From: Stenotrophomonas maltophilia
Lineage (GTDB): Bacteria > Pseudomonadota > Gammaproteobacteria > Xanthomonadales > Xanthomonadaceae
Assembly: GCF_006974125.1 (NCBI RefSeq)
Contig: NZ_CP037858.1
Span: 2,170,001-2,234,000, forward strand
Direction: 5' to 3'
DNA length: 64,000 nt
Shown here one piece after another: positions 39,204-48,760 of the stretch. Both the position numbers and the translations under genes were made by a program. Every line of letters begins with the position of its first letter. The first letter of the stretch is position 1. The notes below the pieces were generated by a model, which worked only from the letters and a program-made list of their open reading frames with translations, did no database searches and was not told the DNA's origin.

Positions 39204-39866
39204 ATGACCTACCGTGCCCCCGAAACCAACGACAGCGCCCCCCTGGCCCAGCAGATCGAGCAGATGATCGACGAGCTGCCCGGCGAACAGGTCAGCGTCG
39301 GCACCCTGCTCAGTGCGCTGGGCGATGAAGGCCTGCTGCTGATCGTGATCCTGCTCTCGGCCATCTTCATCATTCCCGTATCGATTCCCGGCCTGAGTAC
39401 GGTGTTTGGCGCTTCGATCCTGCTGATCGGCCTGAGCCGGGTGCGCAACCGCCCGCTATGGGTGCCGCAGAAGCTCGCCCGCCGCGAGATCGCCACCGAC
39501 AAGCTGAAGGCCAACCTCGGCCGTGCGCTGAAGTGGGTGCACCGCATGGAGCGGCTGTCGCGGCCGATGCGGCTGGCGGTGATGGTGCGCTCGAAGAAGA
39601 TGATGCGCCTGAACAACCTGGCGCTGGTCGTGGCCACCCTGCTGCTGATGGCGCCGGCCGGGCCGATTCCCTTCAGCAACACGCTGCCGGCCCTGGCGCT
39701 GATGTCCTTTGCGATCGGCTTCATCCAGCGCGATGGCGCGGCGGTGGCGGCGGGCTACGCGTTCGTGGTGGCCACGATGGTGTATTTCGGCGTGCTGCTG
39801 GGCGGCGTCGGGTTTGCCGCCGAGTCGGTGTTCAGCGGGTTCCGCAGCAGTACCGCGGAACTGTAG
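39204..39866 (+). CDS. ExoD-like exopolysaccharide synthesis membrane protein
   Basis: This is a 220-residue inner-membrane protein with the ExoD-family pattern. It has an N-terminal helix (APLAQQIEQMIDELPGEQVSVGTLLSALG), then GLLLIVILLSAIFIIPVSIPGLSTVFG, an amphipathic loop with RR/K residues, LLLMAPAGPIPFSNTLPALAL, and two more hydrophobic helices. ExoD proteins affect exopolysaccharide production and alkaline tolerance, mechanism unclear. The start at 39204 follows a weak GGAG. Confidence 0.82.
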   Translation: MTYRAPETNDSAPLAQQIEQMIDELPGEQVSVGTLLSALGDEGLLLIVILLSAIFIIPVSIPGLSTVFGASILLIGLSRVRNRPLWVPQKLARREIATDKLKANLGRALKWVHRMERLSRPMRLAVMVRSKKMMRLNNLALVVATLLLMAPAGPIPFSNTLPALALMSFAIGFIQRDGAAVAAGYAFVVATMVYFGVLLGGVGFAAESVFSGFRSSTAEL

Positions 39867-39952
39867 AGCCGAGCCCACGCTCGGCTGCTCTTCGTTCGGT
39901 GCACGGAAACCCGCGCGCTGCGCGCGCAAGCCGAGCATGGGCTCGGCTCTAC
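39863..39952. repeat. SMAG-like inverted dimer, convergent terminator
   Basis: GTAGAGCCGAGCCCACGCTC at 39863 is mirrored by GAGCATGGGCTCGGCTCTAC ending at 39952. The arms include the stop codon of the exoD-like gene and end 4 bp before the convergent PQQ-type dehydrogenase gene, so the element can end both transcripts. Confidence 0.85.
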
Positions 39953-39956
39953 AGAA

Positions 39957-41267
39957 TTACTTGGCCGACACCCGCCACACCACGTCGCCCACGTCGTCGG
40001 CCACCAGCAGTGCACCTTCGGCATCCATCGCCATGCCCACCGGTGCGCCCATCAGGGTCTTTTCATCCTTCGAGGCAAAGCCGCTGACCACGGTCTGCGG
40101 CCGTCCGGTCGGCTTGCCGTCCTTGAATGACACGTAGACCACTTCGTAGCCGCTCAACGGCGAGCGGTCCCAGCTGCCGTGCTCGCCGATGAAGGCGCCG
40201 CCGTGGTACTGCGCCGGCAGCGCCTGCCCGGTGTAGAACAGCAGGCCCAGCGGTGCCACGTGCGAGCCAATGGCATAGTCCGGCACGATCGCCTTGGCCA
40301 CCAGATCGGGCCGCTGCGGCTGCACGCGCTCGTCCACGTGCTGGCCGTAGTAGCTGTAGGGCCAGCCATAGAAGCCATCTTCCTTCACCGAGGTGAGGTA
40401 GTCCGGCACCAGATCGGCACCGATCTCATCGCGCTCGTTCGCGACTGCCCACAGTTGGCCGGTGCTCGGCTCCCAATCCAGCCCGGTGGGGTTGCGGATG
40501 CCCGAGGCGTAGATGCGGCTGCCACGGGTGGCCACGTCCACCTCCAGTACCACTGCGCGCCGGTATTCAACGGCCAGGCCGTTCTCGGTGATGTTGCTGT
40601 TGGAGCCCACGCCCACGTACAGCTTGCTGCCATCGCGGCTGGCCAGCAGTTCCTTGGTCCAGTGGTGGTTGATGGTGCTGGGCAGGTCGGTGAACTCGCG
40701 GCCCTTGTCGGACATGCGGGTTTCGCCGGGTACGTAGTGGTACTGCATGATGTTGCCGGTGTTGGCCACGTACAGCGTGTCGCCGATCAGCTGGATGCCG
40801 AACGGCGAATGCAGGCCTTCGATATAGACGTGTTGGGTCCAGGCGTTGGAGCCGGGCGTGCGCCGCAGCAGGGTGACCCGGTTGCCGCCCTTGCCGGCCT
40901 TGCCCGAGCGCGCCTTCACCTTGCCGGCGATCCACTGCTTGGGCGTGGTGACCGGCTCTTCGCCGGGGCCATTGCCCTCCACCACCAGCACATCGCCATT
41001 GGGCAGGGTCAACAGCCGCCGCGGATGCTGCAGGTTGGCGGCGATGCGTTCGATCTTCAGGCCTTCGGCCACCGTGGGTGATTGGCCATCAGCCCAGCCC
41101 ACGCCCCGTGGCACCTGCATCGGTGGCATCAGGAAGTTCTTCGGTGCCGGCAGCGGCGGCTTCGCACCGGACTGGTCGGTGGGGTGGTATTCGGCCTTGC
41201 CGGCGCAAGCCGACAGGGTGACGGCCAGCGCCAGCGCAGCCAGGGTGGGCGGGATGTGCTTAGCCAT
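39957..41267 (-). CDS. PQQ-dependent sugar dehydrogenase lipoprotein
   Basis: This 436-residue protein has lipobox VTLSAC and the soluble-glucose-dehydrogenase/sorbosone beta-propeller fold: LQHPRRLLTLPNGDVLVVE, the IQLIGDTLYVANTGNIMQY and GLDWEPSTGQLWAVANERDE repeats, and YGWPYSYYG, all hallmarks of this family. It likely oxidises a periplasmic sugar or aldehyde with PQQ. Its start overlaps the upstream DUF2231 gene by 8 bp, so the two form an operon that may pass electrons to the membrane. Confidence 0.88.
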   Translation of the reverse strand: MAKHIPPTLAALALAVTLSACAGKAEYHPTDQSGAKPPLPAPKNFLMPPMQVPRGVGWADGQSPTVAEGLKIERIAANLQHPRRLLTLPNGDVLVVEGNGPGEEPVTTPKQWIAGKVKARSGKAGKGGNRVTLLRRTPGSNAWTQHVYIEGLHSPFGIQLIGDTLYVANTGNIMQYHYVPGETRMSDKGREFTDLPSTINHHWTKELLASRDGSKLYVGVGSNSNITENGLAVEYRRAVVLEVDVATRGSRIYASGIRNPTGLDWEPSTGQLWAVANERDEIGADLVPDYLTSVKEDGFYGWPYSYYGQHVDERVQPQRPDLVAKAIVPDYAIGSHVAPLGLLFYTGQALPAQYHGGAFIGEHGSWDRSPLSGYEVVYVSFKDGKPTGRPQTVVSGFASKDEKTLMGAPVGMAMDAEGALLVADDVGDVVWRVSAK

Positions 41268-41703
41268 GACGACCTCCCCGCAGCACCGGCGGCTGCAGTG
41301 ACAGCAGGATCAGGCCCAGGGCGATCAGGGCCACGGTCAGCGCCGACAGGATCGTACCCGGCACCGCGACGGCATAGGCATCGCGGCTGTGCACGAAGGC
41401 ATTCCAGATGGCCAGCACGACCGCGACCAGGTTGAGGAAGAAGTCGATGCGGTCGATGCGGGTAGCGGTGCCGTTACGGCGCCAGACCGCGAACAGGTTG
41501 ATCAGGCGCGGCAGGATGGCGATCAGCAGGCCGAAGGTGATCAGCCAGGCCGCAGCCTTGCCCCACATCACCTCGGCGTTGTTGAGGTAGATCGCATCGA
41601 AGATCAAGGCGCCGACGAAGAAGCCGAAGGGTATGGGGTTCAACAGGCTGAACAGCGTAGTGCCAAGGCCGCGATGGGCCTGGGCGAGCGGATTGACCAT
41701 CAT
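41260..41703 (-). CDS. DUF2231 family membrane protein
   Basis: This is a membrane protein of about 147 residues with four hydrophobic segments. The N-terminal HRGLGTTLFSLLNPIPFGFFVGALIFDAIYL and RIDRIDFFLNLVAVVLAIWNAFVHSRDAY match the DUF2231 pattern. The start at 41703 or 41700 follows a short leader. It overlaps the dehydrogenase downstream by 8 bp. DUF2231 proteins often accompany sorbosone-type dehydrogenases; an electron-transfer or anchoring role is inference. Confidence 0.78.
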   Translation of the reverse strand: MMVNPLAQAHRGLGTTLFSLLNPIPFGFFVGALIFDAIYLNNAEVMWGKAAAWLITFGLLIAILPRLINLFAVWRRNGTATRIDRIDFFLNLVAVVLAIWNAFVHSRDAYAVAVPGTILSALTVALIALGLILLSLQPPVLRGGRHG

Positions 41704-41809
41704 CGTGCTCCGATGCGGAAGGGTGCACGGGGTGTAGTAGCACAGCGGGATGTGAGGGCGCGCGATGACGCCGGGATGGGATTGCCACTCCCGCCGAACA
41801 GGCACCGCG

Positions 41810-42232
41810 CTACGCGGATTCGTCCTCGCGCACCTCGTGGAAGGGCAGCATCGTCTCGAAGCCGAATTCGTGTTCCATGCTGGTGCGGACCAGGCCGCCA
41901 ATGGCGTAGCGGCTGGTGTTGGCATGCACGTCGATGCCACCGGGCCGCCACTCGGTGCGCAGATGCAGCGTCTCTGCGCGTCGCATGACGATCCGCTCCT
42001 CCTGCAGCAGCGCGCGACGGTGCTTCTTCATCAACAGGCGCAGCGGTTTCACCGTGGTGATGCCGAATGCTGCCAGCTCGGGCAGCAACTCGGCGATATC
42101 GGCATCGTCGCCATAGTCGTGGCTGCGCGTATGCACGGCCAGCACCACCTTGCGGATGGCGGCGACCGAGAGCGGGGTCTGGTCTGCGCGCGCACGGCCG
42201 CGCTGCCGTTCGTTCTTCATGTGTGTGGTCAT
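41810..42232 (-). CDS. Hypothetical protein (140 aa)
   Basis: Start at ATG 42232 preceded by AGGGAGA. The 140 residues contain a short basic N-terminus (MKNERQRGRARADQTP), a helical middle with KPLRLLMKKHRRALLQEE and a C-terminal strand-rich tail. No family is recognised; the basic helices could bind nucleic acid. Single gene, divergent from the protease gene. Confidence 0.5.
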   Translation of the reverse strand: MTTHMKNERQRGRARADQTPLSVAAIRKVVLAVHTRSHDYGDDADIAELLPELAAFGITTVKPLRLLMKKHRRALLQEERIVMRRAETLHLRTEWRPGGIDVHANTSRYAIGGLVRTSMEHEFGFETMLPFHEVREDESA

Positions 42233-42472
42233 CTGCAAGTAGTTCTCCCTGTTTCCCACGACTCAAATTCAACCGCGCGAAGATGGCGTGAAGATGTTTG
42301 TGTGCACTGTCATAACCAGACGCACTAAGCGTTTGTGACGTAATTGGCACATCTGCAGATTGAGTGTGTGAAGAGGTAGGGGGTTCTTCGTTGTGTCGCG
42401 TTTGGCTCGTTGCGATGGGGCAGTTCCGCCCCGCCGTCCTGCCATGCCGATTCACAACAGAAGGATTCGTGT

Positions 42473-44239
42473 ATGAAGCGACACACGCAACGCTCCGCGC
42501 CACCGCGCTCCGCGCGCCTGGCCCTTGCCACTGCCCTGGTGCTGGGCAGCCTGGCCGTCACCGCCCAGGCCCAGCAGGCTGACCCGCTGGCCGGACGCCA
42601 GTGGCACCTGCTCAACACCGGACAAGCCGTGCTGGGCGATACCCGGCCTGTGGCCGGCAACGATCTGAACGTGGACGGGCTGTTCCGCAACGGCATCCGC
42701 GGCCAGGGCGTCACCATCGCCATCGTCGATGATGGCCTGCAGATCGCACACCCGGACCTGGCTGCCAACATCGCGGCAGTCGCAGGCAAGAACTTCGCCA
42801 ACGGTTCCAACAATCCGACGCCGCCTGATCCCGACGTCGACAACCACGGCACCATGGTCGGTGGCATCGCCGGCGCGGTCGGGGCCAACAATCTGGGCGT
42901 GCGCGGCGTGGCTCCGGCAGCGACGCTGAAAGGGTTCAACCCGATTTCGAGGGCTGCCCAGGGCAACCAGCAGAGCAACATCGAATATGCCTGGTGGGAC
43001 GGTGCCGAATCGGCGGATGTACAGGTCTTCAACAACAGCTGGGGCGCAGGCCCTGGCAATCCAAACCTGCCGTTCGCATACAGCCAGAATGACATCACCG
43101 CCTACGAGCAGGCCTTGTCAGGCACCCGCGGTGGCCGCGGCGGCATCTATGTGAAGGCAGCGGGCAACAACTTCGACAATGCTGCGATCAACCAGTTCCA
43201 GGACGTCTGCACCAACGACACCAAGAACCGCAGGACCGGCTGTGTTCCGGCTGGCCGCGATCCACGCAACAACCTGTTCAACGTGATCACCGTGGCTGCG
43301 GTGCGTGCCGACGGTGTCCGCTCCTCGTACTCGTCCACCGGCTCGGCACTGTGGGTGTCCGGCTTCGGCGGTGAGAACGGCTGGCAGCGGCAGGTCGTGC
43401 CGGGGCAGCTGGCGATCCGCTACGATCCCGCCATCCTCACCACCGACGTCACCGGCTGCGCTCAAGGCAGCAACAAGAACAGCAGCCTGCGGAACACCCT
43501 GGACGGCGACCAGTCGGCCATCGACAGCACCTGCAACTACACCGGCAAGATGAACGGCACCTCGGCCGCCACGCCGATGGTGTCGGGTGTCGCGGCACTG
43601 GTGCTGGAAACCAACCCGAACCTGTCCTACCGCGATGTGAAGTACATCCTGGCCACCACGGCCACCCGCAACGACCCGAACCAGGCGGCAGTGACCCATT
43701 CCGACGGCCGCGTGCTGGTGCCCGGGTGGACAGTGAACGCCGCCGGCCGCGCCTACAGCAACTGGTACGGCTTCGGCGTGGTCAATGCCGCGCGTGCAGT
43801 GCAGGTGGCGGAGAACTTCCAGTCGCTGGGTGCGCTGGTAGACAGCGGCTGGCGCAATACGACGCGCACCGTGGCCATCGGCAATACCTCGGCGGCCGCC
43901 GCACGCCTCACCTTCCAGCTGGCCAACGGCGCGCGCAACATCGAAAGCGTGCAGCTCGGCTTCCGCGTCAGCCACACCAACACCCGCCAGCTGCAGTTCG
44001 TGCTGATCTCGCCCAGTGGCACCCGCAGCGTGGTGCAGCCGGCTTTCACTGCGATCGGCTCGGGTACCGGTGGCGTGCAGCGCAACTTCACCAGCTGGGA
44101 CCTGTTGTCCAGCAATGCCTTCCTGGATGAGAACGCCAGCGGCACCTGGACACTGGAAGTGACCGACCTGGGGCAGGCCGCGAACGCTGCATCGCGTGGC
44201 AACCTCGAATTCTTCAAGATCCGCGTTCTGGGGCACTGA
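42473..44239 (+). CDS. Secreted S8 serine protease with P domain, no propeptide
   Basis: This is a 588-residue subtilisin/kexin-like protease. The signal peptide ends near AVTAQA-Q. The mature N-terminus PLAGRQWHLLN begins at once, without the usual I9 propeptide. The triad is D86 (IAIVDDG), H125 (DNHGT) and S364 (NGTSAATP). A C-terminal P (proprotein convertase) domain at about 470-588 ends GTWTLEVTDLG...RVLGH. The stop overlaps the next start by 1 bp (TGATG). It is probably an extracellular virulence-type protease of the Stenotrophomonas group. Confidence 0.92.
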   Translation: MKRHTQRSAPPRSARLALATALVLGSLAVTAQAQQADPLAGRQWHLLNTGQAVLGDTRPVAGNDLNVDGLFRNGIRGQGVTIAIVDDGLQIAHPDLAANIAAVAGKNFANGSNNPTPPDPDVDNHGTMVGGIAGAVGANNLGVRGVAPAATLKGFNPISRAAQGNQQSNIEYAWWDGAESADVQVFNNSWGAGPGNPNLPFAYSQNDITAYEQALSGTRGGRGGIYVKAAGNNFDNAAINQFQDVCTNDTKNRRTGCVPAGRDPRNNLFNVITVAAVRADGVRSSYSSTGSALWVSGFGGENGWQRQVVPGQLAIRYDPAILTTDVTGCAQGSNKNSSLRNTLDGDQSAIDSTCNYTGKMNGTSAATPMVSGVAALVLETNPNLSYRDVKYILATTATRNDPNQAAVTHSDGRVLVPGWTVNAAGRAYSNWYGFGVVNAARAVQVAENFQSLGALVDSGWRNTTRTVAIGNTSAAAARLTFQLANGARNIESVQLGFRVSHTNTRQLQFVLISPSGTRSVVQPAFTAIGSGTGGVQRNFTSWDLLSSNAFLDENASGTWTLEVTDLGQAANAASRGNLEFFKIRVLGH

Positions 44240-44832
44240 TGATGAAGACGACCATTCTGTTGAGCACCCTCGCCCTCGCGGCGATGACCACCACCACCTG
44301 GGCCCAGAGTTCGGGCCAGACGCCGCCAGACAAGACCCTTTCGACCGTGGATGCACAGGCGCTGAAAGCGGCAGCCACCGGCCGTTCGTTCGATGTGGGC
44401 GGCTCACGCTTCCAGCTGGCGCCTTCGGCGACCGTGCAGCAGGCCAGCGGGGGTCAGTTCAAGATCACCCAGGGCAGCGCTGCCAGCGCACCTGCAGCGG
44501 GCACCCGCAGCAAGCGCTCTACCGATGCCGCGTCGGGCGCGACCGCACGCCTGGATGCCGGAGCCAGCAAGTTCGCCGCCGCCGTCTCCAACGATGGCGC
44601 ACCGGTAGTGGCGACCTCGCGGGTCAAGGTGTTCTTCACCGATGCGGCCTCGGCCCAGCGTGCAGCCACCGCCACCGGCGGCACCGTGGTGAAGGTATCC
44701 AAGGCCTCGGGCCGCGCGATTGTGGAGTACCCGTCGGTGAATGCGGCGCTGGATGCGACCACCAAGCTGCTGTCGACCGCCGGCATCAAGGCGGCCGAGC
44801 CGGACGTGGTGCAGTGGGAAGAATCCAAGTAA
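44239..44832 (+). CDS. Secreted propeptide-like partner of the S8 protease
   Basis: This is a 197-residue exported protein (signal peptide LALAAMTTTTWA-QS). The last 75 residues (TSRVKVFFTDAASAQRAATATGG ... GRAIVEYPSVNAALDATTKLLSTAGIKAAEPDVVQW) follow the I9/subtilase propeptide pattern ending in AEPDxxxW. The middle is Ala/Ser-rich and disordered. It overlaps the protease by 1 bp. As that protease lacks its own propeptide, this product may be an intermolecular foldase or inhibitor. The fold is inferred from pattern, not from any test. Confidence 0.65.
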   Translation: MMKTTILLSTLALAAMTTTTWAQSSGQTPPDKTLSTVDAQALKAAATGRSFDVGGSRFQLAPSATVQQASGGQFKITQGSAASAPAAGTRSKRSTDAASGATARLDAGASKFAAAVSNDGAPVVATSRVKVFFTDAASAQRAATATGGTVVKVSKASGRAIVEYPSVNAALDATTKLLSTAGIKAAEPDVVQWEESK

Positions 44833-44897
44833 AGCGTTGAGTGGTGCCCCCGGCCGGTTAGCTCTCCTGGCCGGCCGGGGGATTGGTGTGGGGGGAT

Positions 44898-44947
44898 GTG
44901 CCGACCAACGGTCGGCACCCACGTGTCGACCAAGGTCGACATCTACC
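44898..44947. repeat. REP-type hairpin pair
   Basis: GTGCCGACCAACGGTCGGCAC (44898-44918) and TGTCGACCAAGGTCGACATC (44924-44943) form two adjacent hairpins between the propeptide-like gene and the convergent SCO1-like gene. They probably act as bidirectional terminator. Confidence 0.8.
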
Positions 44948-44997
44948 GGGGCAGCGGGCGCGACGAACAGGCGGCATCAGCCGCGCATGGCCCGGCG

Positions 44998-45696
44998 TTA
45001 CCGGGCGGCGAGCGTGTCGCTGTGCTTGCGGCTGCAGCTGGCCAGTGCGTCGTTGCCGGCGGCTGGATGAGCCGGTTCCAGCAGCAGGCGCTGCACGTCG
45101 GAGAACAGCTTCTCCACCGGCATGCCGTAGGGCGCGAACAGGCGCAGGCGGCCCTGGCGGTCGAACACGTAACCGCCCGCGATATGGCTCATGGTGTAGG
45201 TCTCCGGCACCTGGCCGGGTTCCTTCTCGTAGAACGCCTTGAAGTCGCTGGCCATCGCGGCCAGTTGTGCTTCGTTGCCGACCAGTGCGATCGCCTTGGG
45301 GTCGAAGGCTTCCACATAGGTGCGCGCAACCTCGGGTGTGTCGCGGGCCGGGTCGACGCTGACGAACACCACCTGCAGCTGGTCGGCATCCTTGCCCATC
45401 AGATGCTTGACCTGGCTCAGCTCGACCATCGTGGTCGGGCACACGTCCGGGCAGCTGGTGAAACCGAAGAACAGATAGGTCACCTGCCCCTGCAGGTCCT
45501 TCGGGCCACGCACGGTGCCGTGGCTGTCGGGCATCGACCAATGCTGGCCGAGCTCTTCGCAGGCGATGTCCTTGGAGTAGAAGTCCATGCGCGACTGCGC
45601 GCTGCAGCCGGTCAGCAGGCCGACGGCCAGTCCGGCCAGCAGCGGCAGGCGGAAACGGGGAGAGAGCAACGAACGGGCAACAACGGCAAGACGCAT
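44998..45696 (-). CDS. SCO1/SenC-type copper chaperone
   Basis: This is a protein of about 232 residues with a membrane or lipoprotein signal (VGLLTGCSAQS, lipobox LTGC). The thioredoxin-like fold has the copper-binding C-x3-C in FFGFTSCPDVCPTTMVELSQV and a conserved histidine in MSHIAGGYVFDRQG. SCO proteins deliver copper to terminal oxidases. It lies directly downstream of cyoD (116-bp gap), so it likely serves the adjacent quinol oxidase, or a second oxidase elsewhere. Confidence 0.88.
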   Translation of the reverse strand: MRLAVVARSLLSPRFRLPLLAGLAVGLLTGCSAQSRMDFYSKDIACEELGQHWSMPDSHGTVRGPKDLQGQVTYLFFGFTSCPDVCPTTMVELSQVKHLMGKDADQLQVVFVSVDPARDTPEVARTYVEAFDPKAIALVGNEAQLAAMASDFKAFYEKEPGQVPETYTMSHIAGGYVFDRQGRLRLFAPYGMPVEKLFSDVQRLLLEPAHPAAGNDALASCSRKHSDTLAAR

Positions 45697-45812
45697 CACG
45701 GGTACCACCAACGCAGGCGCGGGCGGGGTCTCGGTCAGGCCTGCCCTTGGGGGAAAAGAAGGCTGAGGTGCCGGGATGATCGTGCGGTCCATGCCGATCA
45801 CCCCGGCCACGG

Positions 45813-46145
45813 TCAGTTGATCATCATGTGGTAGTGCATGCTCCAGATGATCCACACCGACAACGCGACGATGATGAACAGGATCACCAGGGTGAACACG
45901 AAGCTGGCCAGGTTCCAGCCACCTTCGGACTTGCGGTCCATGTGCAGGAAATAGACCAGCTGCACCAGGATCTGCGCCACCGCGAAGCCGACCAGCAGGA
46001 ACAGCGTGAGCGGCCGCGACAGCACCGGGTTCATCACCAGTGCGAACGGCACCACGGTCAGCAGCGCGCACAGCACGAAGCCGATCAGGTAGGACTTGGT
46101 GGAGCCGTGCGCATTGCCGGCGCGCGAGGTTTCGACGTGGGCCAT
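45813..46145 (-). CDS. cyoD: Cytochrome o ubiquinol oxidase subunit IV
   Basis: This is a 110-residue protein with three hydrophobic helices and the typical CyoD start (STKSYLIGFVLCALLTVVPFALVM) and FLHMDRKSEGGWNLASFVFT segment. It is the small accessory subunit of cytochrome bo3. It starts 1 bp after cyoC ends. Last structural gene of cyoABCD in this strand order. Confidence 0.94.
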   Translation of the reverse strand: MAHVETSRAGNAHGSTKSYLIGFVLCALLTVVPFALVMNPVLSRPLTLFLLVGFAVAQILVQLVYFLHMDRKSEGGWNLASFVFTLVILFIIVALSVWIIWSMHYHMMIN

Positions 46146-46146
46146 G

Positions 46147-46782
46147 TCAGAAGGCTCCGATCAGGTAGACGAAGGTGAAGACGCAGATCCACACCAGGTC
46201 CAGGAAGTGCCAGAACAGGCTCAGGCACGACACGCGGGTGATGTTGGTCGGGGTCAGGCCACGGCGGTAGACCTGGTGCATGACAACCGCCATCCAGATC
46301 AGGCCACTGGCGACGTGCAGGCCGTGGGTGGCGACCAGCGCGAAGAACGCCGACAGGTAGGCACTGGTGCTCGGGCCTGCGCCTTCGTGGAGCAGGTGCG
46401 AGAACTCGTAGATCTCCATGCCGATGAACGAGGCACCGAGCACGAAGGTCACGCCCAGCCAGCGCAGCACCGCCGAGGTGTCGTGGCGATGCATCGCCAG
46501 CACGGCCTGGCCGTAGGTGATGCTGGAGACCAGCAGCAGGAAGGTCTCGGCCATCACGAACGGCAGCGAGAACAGGTCCTTGCCGGTGGGGCCGCCGGCG
46601 TAGGCAGTGCTGAGCACTGCGTACGAGGCGAACAGCGAACCGAACAGCACCAGGTCGGACATGAGGTAGACCCACATGCCGAACACCTTCATGCCGCCCT
46701 GTTCGTGGCCGTGGTCGTGCTCGTGGTGGTCTTCGTGCGCCTGCGTGTCGCTGGCCAGCTCGGGGCGGGTCAACAGATTCAT
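46147..46782 (-). CDS. cyoC: Cytochrome o ubiquinol oxidase subunit III
   Basis: This 211-residue protein has five membrane helices ([47 protein letters not shown] and so on) preceded by a His-rich cytoplasmic start ([15 protein letters not shown]). It is the non-redox structural subunit. The start overlaps the cyoB stop by 4 bp. The extra His-rich stretch may bind metal; its role is not known to me. Confidence 0.93.
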   Translation of the reverse strand: MNLLTRPELASDTQAHEDHHEHDHGHEQGGMKVFGMWVYLMSDLVLFGSLFASYAVLSTAYAGGPTGKDLFSLPFVMAETFLLLVSSITYGQAVLAMHRHDTSAVLRWLGVTFVLGASFIGMEIYEFSHLLHEGAGPSTSAYLSAFFALVATHGLHVASGLIWMAVVMHQVYRRGLTPTNITRVSCLSLFWHFLDLVWICVFTFVYLIGAF

Positions 46783-48755
46783 GCGCGTACCTCCTTCAGC
46801 TTGGCAAGGTTGGCCGCTTCGGTGCGCGCCACCTCTTCGGAACTGACGTAGTAGTCCACGTCCTCGTCGTAGGACCGCACGATCAGGGTGACGATCATCG
46901 CGATGAAGCTGGCCGCGGCCATCCACCAGATGTGCCAGACCAGGGCGAAGCACAGCACCAGGATCCAGATGTTGAGGATCAGCGGCACGCCGGTGTTCTT
47001 CGGCATGTGGATCGGTGCGTACTTCTTCGGCGGCGGCGGCAGGCCGCGCTTCTTCGCTTCGTGGAAGGCGTCCAGCTCATCGGCCTTGGGCACCACGGCG
47101 AAGTTGTAGAACGGCGGCGGCGACGGCGTGGCCCATTCCAGCGTGCGCGCATTCCACGGGTCGCCGGTCAGGTCCAGGTTGCGCTTGCGGTCGCGCACGC
47201 TCACGTAGATCTGCACCAGCATCAGGATGATGCCCGCGAACACGAACAGCGCACCGATGAAGGCGGCGATCAGGTACGGCGTCCACGCCGGGTTGTCGTA
47301 CTGGTTCATGCGGCGGGTCATGCCCATGAAGCCCAGCATGTACAGCGGCATGAAGGCCAGGTAGAAGCCGATCACCCAGCAGGCGAACGACCACTTGCCG
47401 AGGCGCTCGTTGAGAGTGAAGCCGAACACCTTCGGGAACCAGTAGGCGAAGCCGGCCAGGTAGCCGAACAGCGCGCCACCGATGATGGTGTTGTGGAAGT
47501 GCGCGACCAGGAACAGGCTGTTGTGCAGCAGGAAGTCCGCGCCCGGGATGGCCAGCAGCACGCCGGTCATGCCACCGATGGTGAAGGTGACCAGGAAGGC
47601 GATCGTCCACAGCATCGGGACGCTGAACTCGACGCGACCGCCATACATGGTGAACAGCCAGGTGAAGATCTTCACGCCGGTGGGGATGGCGATGATCATC
47701 GTCATGATGCCGAAGAAGGCATTGACGCTGGCACCCGAGCCCATGGTGAAGAAGTGGTGCAGCCATACGATGAACGACAGGATGCCGATCGCCAGCGTGG
47801 CACCCACCATCGACTTGTAGCCGAACAGCTTCTTGCGCGCGAACGTGGCAGTCACTTCGGAGAAGATGCCGAACGCCGGCAGCACCAGGATGTACACCTC
47901 CGGATGGCCCCAGGCCCACACCAGGTTCACGTACATCATCGGGTTGCCACCCAACGTGTTGGTGTAGAAGTTGAAGTCCAGGTAGCGGTCCAGGGTGAGC
48001 GCACCCAGCGCCACGGTCAGGATCGGGAAGGCGGCGATGATGATCACGCTGGTGACCAGCACGGTCCAGGTGAACACCGGCATCTTCATCAGGGTCATGC
48101 CCGGCGCACGCATGCGCAGGATGGTGATGAACAGGTTGACGCCAGTCAGCAATGTGCCGACGCCGGACGCCTGCAATGCCCAGATGTAGTAATCGACACC
48201 CACGCCTGGACTGAACTCGATGCCCGACAGCGGCGGATAGGCGACCCAACCGGTCATGGCGAATTCGCCAACGCCCAGCGAGATCATCATCAGCGCTGCG
48301 CCGACCACGAAGATCCAGAAGCTGAAGGCGTTGAGGAACGGGAACGCCATGTCACGCGCGCCGATCTGCAGCGGCACGATGATGTTCATCAGGCCGACCA
48401 CGAACGGGGTGGCCACGAAGAAGATCATGATCACGCCGTGCGCGGTGAAGATCTGGTCGTAGTGCTCGGGCGGCAGGAAGCCATCACTGCCCGGCCCGGC
48501 TGCCGCCAGCTGCGCGCGCATCATCAGCGCATCGGCGAAGCCACGCACCAGCATGACCAGCGCCACCACCACGTACATGATGCCGATCTTCTTGTGGTCC
48601 ACGGTGGTGAACCAGTCGCGCCACAGCGGGCCCCACAGCTTGAAGTACGTCACCGCGCCAAGCAGCGCGAGGCCGCCCAGCACCATGGCCGCCAATGTGA
48701 CCACGACGATCGGCTCGTGCAGCGGCACGGCCTCCCACGTCAATTTACCCAACAT
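46779..48755 (-). CDS. cyoB: Cytochrome o ubiquinol oxidase subunit I
   Basis: This is a 658-residue heme-copper oxidase. The CuB/tyrosine motif [14 protein letters not shown], the CuB histidine pair in [12 protein letters not shown] and the heme ligands in [12 protein letters not shown] are all present. It reduces oxygen to water at the heme o3-CuB site using ubiquinol and pumps protons. Length is close to E. coli CyoB (663). 5-bp gap from cyoA. Confidence 0.96.
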   Translation of the reverse strand: MLGKLTWEAVPLHEPIVVVTLAAMVLGGLALLGAVTYFKLWGPLWRDWFTTVDHKKIGIMYVVVALVMLVRGFADALMMRAQLAAAGPGSDGFLPPEHYDQIFTAHGVIMIFFVATPFVVGLMNIIVPLQIGARDMAFPFLNAFSFWIFVVGAALMMISLGVGEFAMTGWVAYPPLSGIEFSPGVGVDYYIWALQASGVGTLLTGVNLFITILRMRAPGMTLMKMPVFTWTVLVTSVIIIAAFPILTVALGALTLDRYLDFNFYTNTLGGNPMMYVNLVWAWGHPEVYILVLPAFGIFSEVTATFARKKLFGYKSMVGATLAIGILSFIVWLHHFFTMGSGASVNAFFGIMTMIIAIPTGVKIFTWLFTMYGGRVEFSVPMLWTIAFLVTFTIGGMTGVLLAIPGADFLLHNSLFLVAHFHNTIIGGALFGYLAGFAYWFPKVFGFTLNERLGKWSFACWVIGFYLAFMPLYMLGFMGMTRRMNQYDNPAWTPYLIAAFIGALFVFAGIILMLVQIYVSVRDRKRNLDLTGDPWNARTLEWATPSPPPFYNFAVVPKADELDAFHEAKKRGLPPPPKKYAPIHMPKNTGVPLILNIWILVLCFALVWHIWWMAAASFIAMIVTLIVRSYDEDVDYYVSSEEVARTEAANLAKLKEVRA

Positions 48756-48760
48756 GTTCG

